Positions 1-13,381 are shown, counted from the stretch's first letter. The stretch is 64,000 nucleotides of DNA from Chrysoporthe austroafricana (GCA_001051155.2 JYIP02000005.1:2356001-2420000); one strand, 5' to 3'. Notes: generated by a model not told the origin, from the letters alone. Program-made: numbers and translations.

Positions 1-1407
1 GATGACACTCCCAGCCCAGTGCGTCCCACGTGGGCAGATCGATTGACGGGGCCAGACAGGGACAGAGAGGAGAGTCCGAGATGGCTGCTTAGCTGCTGGT
101 GTCCAGACCCCTCCGTGCGAGGCAGCAAGGAGAGGTAGGTGCAGGCTAGACCCACCGCTGCGAGGAGGAGCGTGATCAGCCATTGTCTGTTTGGGGCCAC
201 AAGAAGGAGCAGTATTGAACGCCGCAGAAGCCACGGGTCGTGTTCCGGCAGCTCATATGCTGGCCTGGCCTGGCGTGACGAGGGACTTGGCGGCTCCCGG
301 GAACCTGGGCAGCAGGGGCGCAGCGCATGGAAAGCTTTGAGACACCTTGAGGCTGAGGAGCGAACAATGGTGAAAGTGTAACGATGGCGAGGGGGGGCGT
401 GGACCTTGCAGCTGCAGCTGCATGTACTGTACCATGGTCTGACCGGGGGAGGGGAGAGGGGCCAGGGGGTTCAGGGCCTCTAGGCGGTCGTAGGGAAGAC
501 CAGGATCTGGGTAGGATCAAAAGGAACGCAGACGCGGCTAGACGGTGACGGTGAGGATGAGGGCGATGGCTGATGTCTGATCTACGTCTGGGTTGAGGAT
601 ACTGCTGAAGGCTATTGTGCGGACTGCTGTACACAGTATCACAGCAGCATGGCTCTGCCAGGTCCAGTGCTCGCCGCCTAGTACAGTAGATACATAGCAG
701 TGGTACTATGGGACCCAGCAGGCTGCACCCTAATACTGCACACTAAGTACACAGTAGACCCCTGTGCGCTAGATGCCATCGCCCAAGCTTCAAGACTTTA
801 GGGCCTTGGCTCGCTGATTGGCGAGCCCTCCATATCTTCAGCGAAGTGGATAAACGCACATATCGCAGTACATAGTGTAGTACGGAGTCCTCCGGTTCAC
901 AGGACGACGGGTCAGTCGCACTCTTGGTTTTTTTTATGCTTTGCAAGGGCAGGCGCCGGTCCCTCGTCTCGCATATTAGCCCCCACGCTCCATCCACCAT
1001 CGCATCCGCCCTCCACCGGGGGGGGCGCACGCCGGGGTTCATCTCACGACTCAGACCCGCCGAGAGCCTTCGCTGATCAACGACCCTCCGTTGTGAAAAC
1101 CAGCCTCGTCTTCTAGCACCGACATCCCCTTGGTCTTCATGAGCCTCCTTGGCGCATCGTCTCCGTAGGCCCTGCTACATATCTAACTAGCCGTCCGCTG
1201 CGCCGCGCCTCTCCCTGTTCCGCCGCCGGGCCGCGAGGCCCACGATCCCACCCGTCGGTCCCGTCCACGCCAGCGTCAATATCACAGAACGATACCGCGG
1301 CCATGGCAAGATGCGCTTGAGGCCCCACAGCCAGTGACACTCCCCGCCTCGCTATAGCGAAAACAAGTATATCGGAGGCATCTCTGTCGCGGTTCGACGT
1401 CCAGAAC
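1..1407. other. Intergenic/5' region, no gene recognised
   Basis: I see no supported gene here. Short open frames exist on both strands but none translates to a recognisable family or has convincing splice signals. The stretch next to 1407 is probably the promoter and leader of the phosphate transporter. A gene lying further left could have its end here, but nothing shows it. Confidence 0.5.
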
Positions 1408-3744
1408 ATGACCCGGACTATGTATCCCGACGACGTCGAGAGGAAGAATCGTGGGTTCCTGGGCTTCGACAGTTCTGCTCTGCCCGCTAGAGATCGTCAG
1501 GTAAGCGACTTATGCGCGCCCAAAACCCACGCCTCTAATTGGCGGCGATCTCTCGCCCTGACATGGTACCGATGCCCACTAGGACCGTCGCCAGTTGCGA
1601 TATGAGCTCGATCTGAATTCCTGGAATCTGAGAATCTGGGGCGTCGCCGCCTCGGGCTTTCTCACCGATTCGTAAGTTGTCGTACGGCGGTCCCGGCGTC
1701 TCGTCGGGGCTCACGCGGCTGACCCTCGTGACAGATACAACCTGTTTGCGAGCAATGTCATCAACACATCTGTCACCTTCGTCTACTTTCCAGACCAGCG
1801 GTGGCCTGGGCTCGTCATCAATCTCTTCACCCTTCTCGGCTCCGCCTGTGGCCAGCTGCTCTTTGGGTACCTGGCCGACCGCTTCGGGCGTACCCGCCTC
1901 TATGGCATCGAGCTCGTCCTCGTCATTGTTTCCACCATAGGCGTGGCGACTAGCAGTTATGGCTACAATGACATGTCCTTTCTTTCCCTGTTCTGTTGGG
2001 TGAGCTCGACCTTCTCGGCACCCGGAGCCCTGCATGTCTCGGGAGAGCTGACATGTGGTCTAGTGGCGATTTGTGATGGGCATTGGTATAGGAGCCGAGT
2101 ATCCCTTGAGTGCTGTGATAACATCAGAATGGTCTAGCACCTCCTCTCGGGCCACCATGCTCTCCTCCGTCTTCCTCATGCAGCCCGTCGGCCAGGCTCT
2201 CGCACAGCTCGTGGGCGTTTGGGTCGTGTTGGGGAGGAACAACCAGTATAACCTGCAGGCCATGCAGTGCGGCATTAACACAAAGTACGAAAAGGAGTGC
2301 AAGAGTATCGTTGACGGCATCTGGAGGATCGTCATCGGATCAGGATGCGTGCCTGCGGTGCTGGCCATTATCTTCCGCTTCTTCCTCTACGACTGCGGCC
2401 TGTACAGCCTTGAGGTTAAGAAAAAACCAGGCACGGCGTTCCGCGATACCCAGAGGGTCTACGGTCCGCCCCCTCCTGGTACGAGCAGCGAGAACCAGTG
2501 TTCACCCTCCTTGACGCGGGAGCCCTTCCAGTTCATGCCTGTGCAATTCTCTAAAGATGATCTGTACAACTATTTCATCAAGGACGGGAATTGGTATTAT
2601 CTGCTGGGTAAGCATCCACATTTCGAACACTACTCTATGTGGCCTCAAGACTTACAACTCTTACTTAGGTACTGCCGTGAGTCTCCTCAACGGACGAAGC
2701 ACTGCGAGTGCCGGAACTAGCACCTAACGTTCATTATAGGCAACCTGGTTCTTCCTAGACATCTCTTTCTACGGCTTCTCCCTCGACAAAGGCGGGACCC
2801 TCGCCGACCTCTGGGCACGACGCTCCGCGGTCCCCTTAGGCCCCAACCTGTCCTGCTGGAACTCCACGCTCGAAGGGGGCAATTCCACGCTGCCCTCGTG
2901 GAACCAGACCGGGTTCCCGGCCTGGCAGACCGACACCACGCGGCCCTGCTATACCGTGTCCGACGTGTTGATAGAGCAGGGGAAGCAATACCTCGTCACC
3001 GTCTCAATAGCGTCCATCCTCGGCAGCATCTGCTGCACCATCTTCATCAACCGCTTCAACCGGAGGCACTTCCTCACCGCCTCCTTCGTGTTGCTCATGG
3101 TTCTCTTCATTATCACGGGCGGCGTCTACTACGGCGTGGCGCACACGCACGCTGCGCCGGTCACTGTGGTCTGCGTGGCTATATGCCATTTCTTCTTCAA
3201 CTTCGGTATGTATCCCCCCTCCATCCTCCTCATCCCGCAGCATTGGACCGGAGACTGACGGAGGACCGCAGGCGCAAATAGTCTCACCTTCATCATCCCC
3301 GCCGAGATCTTCCCCACCTGCTACCGCTGCACGTGCCACGGCATCTCCGCCGCCGCGGGCAAGATCGGCAGCATGGTCGCCGTGGCCGTGGTGTACGGGA
3401 TCAACTCGGGCTACGACTCCCCGACGCGCCAGGGCCTCGAGTTCCTTCTCTTCTCGCTGTTCATGGCCCTCGGCGCCGTCTACTCGTGGGCGTACCTGCC
3501 GAACCTGCAGCGGAGGCGCGTGGTCTCAGACCCGAACGGCGACCCCGACGGCAGCCCCAGCAGGGAGAAGGTGAGGCTCGAGACCAAGAACCTGGAGGAC
3601 CTGGGCGAGGGGCGCGAGAGGGCGAGGCAGGACGGGGAGATTGTCACGGTCAGGGAGAAGGTGGAACGGATTAGGCGGCGGCGGAGGGAGATGATTTATT
3701 CTTCGGAGGCGAGGGCTGGCGGCCAGGATATTGGGCTCAGATGA
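1408..3744 (+). CDS. PHO84-like inorganic phosphate:H+ symporter (MFS)
   Basis: Spliced model of 645 aa from seven exons: 1408-1500, 1583-1671, 1735-1999, 2064-2607, 2669-2676, 2740-3205, 3272-3744. Phase closes throughout. It is a 12-span major facilitator of the phosphate-permease branch, expected to import phosphate with protons at the plasma membrane. Visible marks are the first helix followed by a GYLADRFGR loop, the [17 protein letters not shown] block near residue 150, LLGTA-ATWFFLD-SFYG near 330-345, and [22 protein letters not shown] in the C-terminal half. The long central loop and a hydrophilic, Arg/Glu-rich cytosolic tail fit the family. Exon 5 is only 8 nt (see findings). A loop after TWFFLD carries several N-x-S/T sites. 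Family assignment is firm; the true substrate is inferred, since related members carry other anions. Confidence 0.9.
2669..2676 (+). other. 8-nt microexon of the phosphate transporter
   Basis: The eight bases GTACTGCC lie between an upstream acceptor (ttacttag) and a downstream donor (gtgagt). Joined to the G that ends exon 4 they give Gly-Thr-Ala, completing the conserved LLGTA-x-TW segment of PHO84-like transporters. Without it the frame breaks. Confidence 0.8.
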
Positions 3745-4053
3745 AATAATCTGCTTAGATTTGAGTGAAGATATTCGCGATGCATTCATGGGATTGGATA
3801 CCTAGGGTCAAGTTCCCGGGGCTAAATTATGTTGACTGGAGCCAGGGCACGGAGGTCCGACTGACAATTCGTTGGATTTGATTTTTATGCCTGCAAAGGA
3901 CTGCGCTGTTTTCCGGTACTAGACGCCCGTGTAAGGGATAATATCCTCCTATTCGAGCCTAAGCAAGTGCGTCTACTGGTGACCTTGTCTCGTTCCAATC
4001 CCTCACCCACCCTTCTTTTTGGTCCCGTCTCATATCATCCCATTCCATCCCGG

Positions 4054-7000
4054 CTACGTCTCTACACCATCATTAGACACAGTCGCGCTCTCGCCACTGA
4101 TGCTGACATTCGACGACCCTCCCGTGTTGTCATGGCCATTTCCACCAGGACTTTCGGCCTTGCTCGATTCACCCGATACCGATGTCGATGCCGACCCAGA
4201 ACCGGCGCCGTTGATACCCTTGGCCTGTGTCTGCGGAACCTCTAGTCTCGCCACCAGAGAACCACCAAATCCCTCCTCGCCCGTCTTGTCTCCCGTGGCA
4301 ATCCTCACATTCGCCATCCTGAGAGCCTCACGGAGCGTGTCCCCCGTCTCGTCGAGCGCGGCAAGGAATCGCGCGAGCTCTTTGCACAATTCCCAATCCT
4401 CCTCGCGCATTGCCCGGGTCAGCAGGCGGACGCTCTGTTCAGAGGCGGTGGCCAGCTCGTCAAAGGTATGTAGGATGAGGAGATAGCCGCCTGCAGTCTT
4501 GAGTGAGCCACGCTGCAGGGACTCCTCGAAGAGTTCTTGCGGTGGTGGTAGATAGGCGAAGAGGGTGCGCCAGGAGCGGACTTCTGTCTTCCGGGTGCAC
4601 TGTACCACGATGTCAAGGTATTCCTTGAAGGAGGAAAGAAGACTAAGGACGCGGGGAAGAATAGCGTTTTCTGGGGAAGGAGGTGGTGACATATCAACCT
4701 CCTCGTCCAGGACGTGGTGGAGGAGGACTTCGAGAGCGTGAGCAAAGTATTCGAGGTGCTGGAATTGTTGAGCAAGGTGAAGTGCAGCTAAGGACTTGTT
4801 GGCGACTAAGTGGTGCCGAAGTATCTCGGGAAGAAACAGAGTTGTCTAGACCGGCGTCAGCAAGTGAGACAAGACTCGGGGGGTTGTGTGACTTACCCGT
4901 ATGGAGAAGCGGAAGAAAGAAAAGTTGACATCCCTTCTCTGGACAAGGTCTGGCTCGACACCGAGGACGATGGCCTTTTCGAGCAACACGGAGAGTGGGT
5001 AGAAGTCGACGGAGATAGATACTGGGGTGGGGAGCTCCCCGTGGCTTTCGCCAAGCCCGTTCAGGACGTTCTGCATGTCTGTCCAAGCTTTGATGTCCGT
5101 GCCGTCGAACATCCATAACGAGTTGAAGAGATCCTCGTTCTCGGCCTCCGCCGGGATGCTATCCGGCTGTCCGATCTCGCTGAGGAACGGTTGGTCTTTC
5201 ATGGAGACGTAGTACTCAACGTTCTGGGCGATGACTCTCATATCGTACTTCAGCTGCCCTTCTTCGCCCACCACAGGTCGCAGCAGGACCAATTTGCCAT
5301 CCACCAGGAACAACACTGAGGCGACGCGAACATCTTGCGATGGATCGCCGTCAACCAATTGGCTCTCTGGTAATATCCAACTCAGCCCTCTGACTCTGGC
5401 GGGTGATCTGACAATGCCGTGAAAGGCAATCTGGCCGACCTGAACAAGTCTCACTGTATTGCCCACTGGAGCAAAAATGAAGTGGTACAGGAGATTGTCG
5501 TAGGTGTAGACTAGAAGCGAGTCCTCCCCGGATGGTGTCAGGAGGACGATAGGGGCGGGCATTGTGTGAACGTAAATGATGCTTTCCAGCTCCTTCTCTC
5601 GTGAGTAAAGTCGTATTTCATAGGTCTTGTTGACCTCGACGGCAGCCACCAGGATATTCTGGTACCAGCACATGCCACCTCTTACCGAGAACTCGTTTTC
5701 CAACTCTCCATTCGTGAAAGTCTTCCAGCGCCCACTGTTGACGCTGTAGTGCGTAAGACCTCGGCGACCAGCAACAGCCACATATCGCCCATCAGAGGAT
5801 ATGACTGTGGATTTTATCGGCCACTGATTCAAAAGATAAGTGGCTGGTATCCTTGTCGTATGCCAGAGGAATGGCTCTGCCGATATCGTGCTCATGTCGG
5901 GCAAATCGTACCCTCGGTATATCATGACGCTGGTAGTGGTCTGCAAGACCGTGCGAAAGAGGTTTGAGGAGCTATAGCACCCAGTGACAGCACTTCTCGC
6001 CATCTCAAGTAGCCATAATGCTTCGTGCTGCCGGCTGACGAGGAGGATCTCTGAGCCCCCTCCTAACCATGAGGCATCTCTTACTCCCGAGATCCAGTGT
6101 TCCCCGTTGGTGTTCACAAGATTCTGATCGACCCCGAAGCTGTTACTTAGCGGCTTGCCGTAGACGCTCCAAGTTGCCCAACCCTTTTCGTAGCCAACAA
6201 ATAGGCAATATCCGTCCGGTGAATAGCTCAACGATGTTAGGCTTCCAGCGTGGGAATTTGAGACTGGTAGCCTTTGGATGTGAGATGACGGCACGTTCCC
6301 AGAGTAGTCTCGAACTGTGTAAACTCGGATGACGCCGTCAACGCACCCGAGTGCTATGAGTGAGAACCGCGCATTGATGACTGCATGCGTTGCACGGTCA
6401 TGGGCTCCCTGAGGGACATGGAAACAGTACCCCTTGAACAGCCTCTTGGGGTCGGTCTCACCGGTTTCCGCATTCAACTGACCCTTCGGGGTGCGTTGAA
6501 CGGCGTAGGCCCTGCCGTCGCTCGTGACCCAAGTCGACAGATTCATCGACCTGTCGTTCGTCATCTCGGTGACCGTCACCTTCTTCCCGAGCCACGCCAT
6601 CCTACTAAGAAGCTCGGTACTCGTCTGACTGCCTGAGCTGTCCGGAGTCCATCGTATGCACTGCACGGCAGCGGGCTTGCGAGTCGCCACGACCACCTCG
6701 TCGTCGAGCGCGAGCGCGCTTGCTATCCCGGCGTCCACCTTGATAACCATCCGGAACCGCACGCTTATGTCGCTGACACCGCGACCTTCGCCGGGGCCCC
6801 ACATGATCTGGTCCGGGGCAGCATGCCCAGGCCCGCCCCAGTGGCTCTGCCGTCGCCGCTGGACATTGGTATGGCTTGTGAAATAGGGTTTATATACTCG
6901 CGACTCGGAGTCTGTGGCTAGCGAGTAGGTTATGAGGTAGCCTGAGCTGGTGCGGACCACAAAGATGGCAGAGTCGGGCCGGAGCAGGAGGTCAACATTG

Positions 7001-7517
7001 GTGCCGTATGACTTGAGGGAGGACTCTGATCGCACGACAACGGCGAGAATCACTGTAGGCTGTAGAAATCGTCAGCTTGGCACAGCCCAATGGCTCGGAT
7101 CTTTCTCGGCCGCACCTTTGCCTGCCATATAGTCATGGACGTCGCAGTGATGACAGCGAATATCTGACCGAGGCGCGAGACCCGCAACGCCAGGATGGGC
7201 TCCTTGAGCGGGATTACCGGACGTTCCGTGCCATGGCCATGACCATGGCCACTGGACGCCTCTGACCCCGTGTCGGGGATCTCGCGCTCAACGGGCTGGA
7301 TCCCAGGCGTGATGGGCGTGATGGGCGTCGAAGGGAAGGGCAAGTCCGCGCTCGAGGCAGAGTCGGCGGTCAAGAGAGAGGCCTGGTCCGACTTTTCAGC
7401 ATCCCTCTCGTCGGGCGTCGGCGGAGAGAGACCATCATGAGTGACAATGATGTTGCAGTTGGCAGGCTGGGAGCTGCTTGTTGCATATACTCGAGGTGTG
7501 CCAACCGGCCAGTACAT
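4054..7517 (-). CDS. RIC1: RIC1, subunit of the Ric1-Rgp1 guanine-nucleotide exchange factor
   Basis: Three exons on the minus strand: 7517-7116, 7059-4897, 4845-4054, giving 1118 aa, the usual fungal length. The start MYWPVGTPRVYATSS is the typical RIC1 beginning. The first two thirds is a WD40/beta-propeller region (for example HAGSLTSLSYSPDGYCLFVGYEKGWATWSVYG). The C-terminal third is the helical RIC1 domain, with LPEILRHHLVANKSLAALHLAQ and EYFAHALEVLLHHVLDEEV. In yeast, Ric1-Rgp1 activates the Rab GTPase Ypt6 at the Golgi for retrograde endosome-to-Golgi transport. The extreme C terminus is a Ser/Gly-rich disordered tail. The gene is divergent from the THO subunit gene, with about 730 nt between starts. 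Both introns are short and canonical (gt...ctacag; gtaagt...ctag). Confidence 0.95.
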
Positions 7518-8245
7518 GGCTGGCTGTCTGGAGCCCGAGGGGTGGAGGATCTGTCTTCATCCGGGCCAATTGAATGGCTGTCTAAGAGTCTCTGGGCGAT
7601 ATCGTAGACCCTGCCAGACCTTAGCTCATCTTGGTGCTGTATATCCTCGTTGTTACTGGTGCGCAGGGTTGAGATTCAAAAGTGTGAATGTCTGAGTTGA
7701 AGTTGGGGGGCGTGGCGCATGTGGTCCTGTGGTGGGTACCTGGCCTGGAGGGCCAGAGATGACGACGGAGTTGAGACCTGCTCGGCGATAGCAGTGTCTG
7801 GGATCAGCCCTGTCATCCCAGCGTGAGGAGCCTGTCGTGCCTGTTTGCAGCTGCTGCAGGGCCCCGAGCTCCGCAAGACCCGCTGAAGATCCTCGCCAAA
7901 ATTCCACAACAGCTGAAGCTCCCGCCAAGAGAGCTCCCGCGATAGTCGCCCTGTGAGGCTGCCGTTCCGAGGAACTACCAGCCTGAATCGGAGTATGAAG
8001 CATCTGTGTTGAGGTCCTCAAGGCCGTGTGTTGTATAATCAGGGCACTTCTCAGTCACTCTCTTTCTGGCCTCCAGGATACCGGATGAGGCTCGCGTACC
8101 TGCGTTTTGGTCTCATCCTGTCCACTCATATCAAAGCTCATCCGCCTTCACACAAAGAAGTAAGTCAAGATGGGACGAACCCTGCAGACTGCTAAGTGAA
8201 TGTGAATGCTCACAATGACGTCTCAGACACTCCATTTACTCTGTC
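7518..8245. promoter_or_regulatory. Divergent promoter region RIC1/TEX1
   Basis: A 728-nt region between two divergent start codons. No clear TATA box or repeat was noticed. It should hold both promoters and leaders. No additional gene is supported. Confidence 0.4.
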
Positions 8246-9552
8246 ATGGCTTCGTCCAATAAGCCATCCAGGGTGATTCTGCTGCGGCCCAGGCAGAGCC
8301 TACCAAAGGACCGCTTCCAGGGCTATTTCAACGCTTTCAGGCCGCAGGCGTACACCGAGACTGCTACAGCGAGAGGCGTCTCAAACCACAAGTATGTCAC
8401 CGACACAGCTTGACTACGAGGAGGATCCCTTCTACTTTCCTTATGCCGCCTTCGAGGGCCCGCCGCGGACGTACGTTGATGACAATACTATCAGCATCCG
8501 GTCCATCGGCTGGAACCCCTTCGGCAACCTGATCGCCACCGGCGCCGCCGACAAGACCCTCCGAGTCTGTAAGTATCGCCGTGGCCTGCGCGGGGAAACG
8601 CTCTCGCTCTGATGCGTTGCCGCTAGGGAACCCTGAGAGGGCCAATGTGCGCTTCTCAACCGAGCTCAAGGGCCATGCCGCCCCCATCGAGAAGGTCGCT
8701 TTCAACCCCGTCAAGGACGCCGAGCTCTGCAGCGTGAGCAACGACGGCACCGTCAAGTTCTGGGATGTGCGCACGAAGAACTGCGTGAACGAGGTTAAGG
8801 GCCTCGGCGAGGCCTTCACGCTGGCCTGGGACCCTGAGGGCGAGTCGCTGATCGTTGGAAACAAGGTGAGCCCGACACCGTGTGCCTCAGCGTCGATCAC
8901 GGCTACGTGGACACTGACGTGGATTGCCTAGGCCGACAACGTCTTCGTCCTCTCCCCGACACAATCAACTCCCATCGCCAACCACCAGCAGCCCGTCCAG
9001 ACCAACCAGGTCTTCTTCTGCTGGAGCCGGCAGCGCGTCTACGTCGGCACCGGCAAGGGCGAGGTGCGCATCCTGTCGTATCCGGACTTCGAGCCCGTCA
9101 TCAACTACAACTACGACCGCTCCAAGGTCGACGGGCCCGACGCCACCAGCGAGTACACCCTCAGGGGCCACACTGGCTCGTGCCTGTCCGTCGAGCTCTC
9201 GCCCAACGGCAAGTACCTGGCGTCCGGCGGCACGGACTCGCTCGTCTGCCTGTACGACACCAAGGACTGGATCTGCAACCGCACCCTGACAGACCTCGTC
9301 GGCCCCGTCAAGAGCCTCAGCTTCACCTGGGACGGCTTCTACCTCGCGGCGGGCAGCGACGCCGAGGTCCAGCAGGGCCAGCCGACGGGCATCGACTGCT
9401 ACCACTGCGAGTCTGGCGAGCGCGTGCACACCTTCAAGACGGCCAGTTCATCCCCGGTGGTCGCCTGGGCGCCTACTCGGTACCAGCTTGCATACAGCGA
9501 TTTGGGCCAGTTGCGGATCATTGGTATTGACATGGAGAAGGACAAGAAGTGA
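8246..9552 (+). CDS. TEX1: THO complex subunit 3 (TEX1), WD40 mRNA-export factor
   Basis: Four exons: 8246-8391, 8495-8568, 8627-8865, 8932-9552, giving 359 aa. The ATG at 8246 leads into KDRFQGYFNAFRPQAYTE, the usual N-terminal segment. Six to seven WD40 units follow, including IRSIGWNPFGNLIATGAADKTLRVWNPER, PIEKVAFNPVKDAELCSVSNDGTVKFWD and GSCLSVELSPNGKYLASGGTDSLVCLYD. The protein belongs to the nuclear THO/TREX complex that couples transcription elongation to mRNA export. The first intron (103 nt) could be mis-split, because a second in-frame ATG at 8394 opens the next exon region; the chosen model keeps the conserved N terminus. It is convergent with RRN3, with about 370 nt between stops. 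Confidence 0.92.
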
Positions 9553-9923
9553 GAAGGGCTTACGTTGCCATCATGACGAGAGGATCGTCGAGATCCTGCG
9601 AAGTACACTGAGGACCAGATAGCGTTGAATTCCACGCAATCCATTGATGCCTAGCCACACTCCAAAGGAACTGCCCAATAGACCAAACAATGCGTATATT
9701 CCATTCCGCTGACATGATTGAAATACTATCTGCGGATGTGAAAGTGCGTGCTTCCGCCGCCATAGCTCACGCTCTCAAGCGTAGATACTCAAAATGCCCT
9801 CTACCAAAGAAGAGCTGCTCAATATCAATGCGTGGTATCTCTGTCGTAATAACGCCGTAACAATGCTTTGTAGACTTTTCCGGATCCGCAAACACCGATC
9901 CATTCCCTTGCTTTGACAATATC
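9553..9923. other. 3' spacer between convergent TEX1 and RRN3
   Basis: The 371-nt spacer between two convergent stop codons should contain both polyadenylation regions. No gene or repeat is visible. Confidence 0.5.
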
Positions 9924-12037
9924 TCATCGCCTACCACTCCCTTCATCCGTCTCGGTGTCATCCGCAAATGTCTCCTCAAACGTCTCGTCCATGTCCATTG
10001 TTTCGTCAGGCTCACTGCCCTCGTCCTCGTCCAGACCCGGGAATGAATCGTACGGTATGTAATCGTCGTCAACCCAGTGACGGCTCTCCGGCAGTTGATA
10101 TGGATCGAATGGGAAGTAAGGTGTTAGCTGCAGCCAGCTCTCGTCATACGGGTTGTGGCTCGCCGTCTCGCGCAGCGCCTCGACGCTGGACGAGACGTAA
10201 GAGGATAGATAGATCCGTCGATTCTGCTCAATCTTGTCGTGCACATACATGAAGCCGAGGTGGCCGGCCAGCTTGGCAAATTCATGTACGATAGTAGGGT
10301 GGCAGACCCGCAGCGGATTGAAGTTGGACCAGATGTTTGCTGTAAGGAGGGGGCCAAGCTCCTGCATCCACACCAGCTCCTGGCCGAGGTAGGAGGCAGC
10401 GTCATCTGGGTTGACGACGTCGGGGGCTTCCATGACTAGGTCGCGCCATCGGAAGCAGAATATGTAGAGCAGACCTTGAAAGAGAGCGTAATAGGGTGTG
10501 AATCTCCTAAGGTCGGGCCGAGCAGTCCCTGCGTGCCTATGTCGGTACGAATCGATGTGTTTGATGAGGACGGTGCATATCGTCCGCACGGACTCGGCCG
10601 GTACCTTTCTGCCTCGAGCAGCGAAGCTAGCAAGGTATGCGGCAGCGTTCTGCCTCGTGACCATGGAGTTCTGGTTTCCGAACGCAATGTCAAGTAAGAC
10701 ACCGGCAAATCTATCCGTCAAGTCCTCTGACAGTTGGCTGTAATGGAAGATGAGGAACTGAGTATGTCGGCTCGAGTATGTGGGGAGAACGATGTTCACG
10801 AATTCCGAGAGCATGTTGTCGAAGAGATCTCTAGCGGCGTCAGAGTCCGGGTCGGCAAATACGGGCTCGTACACGCGGAATAAAGTGTCCATGATGGTGT
10901 CCATCTTCTGGATATGCTGTGCAGCTTTCAATATCTTCCCGCTCAGTTCGTGTTGATCGTCGCTCTCGTCACTCGCAACACTGTCGGCGTCACTGGCGTC
11001 GTCGTCATTGGCGTCGTCCGCTTGGGCGGATTTGAGCCGATTGACCACGCCCGCGGCCACCTCGTCGTCAGCCTCGTCGAGGTCAACCTGGATCTGTACG
11101 TCGATCTGCACTGGCGTAAGCGCAAGGCAATCCCTGGGAATACCCACGATTTGCTCACCTTGACGAGTCGGTCCGTGATCAGTTCCATGATCTCAGGTCC
11201 CATATCGGGCGCATACTCCCGTAGGCGCAGCAGATTCTGCACGAAGGCCATGTGCACGGGCTTTGAGTCATCGGAATAAGGGAACTCCTTATTGATCTGC
11301 GAGAGCAGCACGCGCCTCGCCGCCGGGAAGAGCTGGAGTACCTGGTCAAGGGCGCGGTGGAGCCGTTGTCGCATGACGTCGCAGTTGACATCCGGATAAT
11401 CACTGGCCACCCACTGCGATGCCTTGAAGTGGCGAAACTTCTCGACGAGCATCGTGAGGACGTTGCTGAGGTAAATGGACTGGCCCGTAACCAGGTTTGC
11501 GAGGAAGTCGATGTAGGCAGTCACGAACTCGTCGGGCCGGCCAAGCCATGGTATGCTGAGAACCTCCTGAACGAGGCCCGTACATGACCTGCCAATGTGA
11601 GGAGCGCATGCCTTGAGCGCGTTGATGTAGTAAATCAAGTCGGAAGACTCGATGTCGTCCTCGACCTGACTCGAGTTCGGGGTAGTGCCCCGCCGTCGGT
11701 CGTTGCGGAAGATACCCTTCAATGTGTCGTACCCCTCCCGGTCTCCCGACGTATGCTCCTTCAGAGCCGTGAGGACCACCTGCTTGACGCCATCGGCCCT
11801 CTTCCTGGCATCTTCTGGTGTCTGCAACGCAATTCTCTGTACTGTATTGGAATCCATGTCGAACACGACGGTCTTGCGGCGCTTGGTCGGGCTTTGCGGA
11901 AGGGGTTCCTCGTCCTCGTCTTCTCGTGCGCGGCGACCGAGCTTCATCGAGCCGGACCTCAGGATGCTCTTGAGAGCGGAGCTCTTGACGGCTGGCGATG
12001 ACCGCCGTTCTGCTCTGATAGGGGTCTCGGTCGCCAT
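9924..12037 (-). CDS. RRN3: RNA polymerase I-specific initiation factor RRN3 (TIF-IA)
   Basis: Two exons on the minus strand, 12037-11159 and 11105-9924, separated by a 53-nt intron (gtgagc...gtgcag), give 686 aa. The N terminus carries basic/proline motifs around SPTKRRKTVVFDMDSNTVQRI. The rest is the all-helical RRN3 fold, with YINALKACAPHIGRSC, VLTMLVEKFRHFKASQW, ALDQVLQLFPAARRVLLSQI and YYALFQGLLYIFCFRWRDL. A long acidic segment (EADDEV...DDANDDDASDADS) lies just after the intron, as in many fungal RRN3 proteins, and the C terminus is also acidic. RRN3 binds Pol I and brings it to the rDNA promoter. It is growth-regulated by phosphorylation in other organisms, which the sequence here cannot show. 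Confidence 0.94.
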
Positions 12038-13131
12038 ATGCTGGAGAGTGTCACTGGTGACGCTGAAGTGAGGTTGCGGTTGCTGGTGCCTAATCTCTGC
12101 AGTCTTTGAGTTATGCTAAGCGAAAGGTGTTGAGAGAGGCAGTAATCAATGCTTGGAAAGACTGATGGAACATGGTAGGCTTCTCCTGGCGGGAGCTGTT
12201 TCGAACAACGGTCTTGTTCGATCGATGGGAGCTGATCGCTGCAGGTGAGGATGGAGACTTTCTTTTTTTTTTTCTGACTCTTCTTTTCCGGCTCAGATTT
12301 CTCTCGCGTGCCCATTCGAAAAAAGCGGAGTGAGATTCTTCGCCCCCACTCGCACCCGCTCATCCAGGCACTAACAGGGGCCCAGTTCCACTACCCGCCG
12401 CGGTGGTCCGTGCAGCAAACTTTTTGCTTCTCACCCACGAGCTTTTCTAAGTAATTTACTACTGTGTACATTGCACGGGTCTGCTAACGGTCAGTGTCCA
12501 AGAGGAAGAAGACAACCGCAAGAGACCAACATGCTACCAACGTCCGCCTCCTCGTTGTATGACCTATCTTCTGCTTGCTGCAAGCCAGTAACGAGCCCGA
12601 TTGACGATTTCTGCTTCAGCGCCTGCCTCACCGGCATCTTGCATCTAGCTGCAGCGTACTGAGCTGAGAGGCGTCTCCTGGAAGCGGTACGTCATGGTTG
12701 TCTCCATGTTTCATAAAAGAGGATATCGGCTACCGTATACGCGTGGTAGAAATCAATTTCATCTCATACGTTACCCACGCTTACGGATGTGGGTACTTTA
12801 GTTCAAGTGTTCCAACTCAGATCAGGGCCAAGCAGTAAAACTCTAGAGAAGCATCAAATTCACCAGTTTGCACACACAAGGGCCGAAAAAAGAAAAAAGA
12901 AAAAAAAAAAAAAAAAAGGAGAAACAAAATGGAAACATACACATACGTCTATATTCGATCATAATCGGTTATTGTGCCTTGTAAAATACGCATACAAAAT
13001 ATCAAGTTGTTAAACGCCCTTACACCTCATTCACACCCCAAAACTTCCACCTATGGTAACCCTCAACTCCGAAATGCTATTAACAGGCTCTTCGTGCCCT
13101 CAGCTGCGAGCAAAAGTCCACATCATTCACT
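12038..13131. other. Gene-poor spacer with poly-A tract
   Basis: Nothing coding is supported in this 1.1-kb stretch. It contains the RRN3 leader side, pyrimidine-rich DNA near 12255-12290 and an A-rich tract at about 12886-12917. Confidence 0.5.
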
Positions 13132-13289
13132 TTACATGAAGCCCTTCAACCAGGCAACCAGATCTTCCGCAACAGTATGGCAGTTGAAGGTCGAGTGGTT
13201 GTAAGTCTTTCCATTCATGAGACTCGTCACTGGATACAAGTTAGTATGATTTTAGGCTATAGAGCCAGCCTTTCCAATATCATATAGGG

Positions 13290-13381
<92 letters not shown>

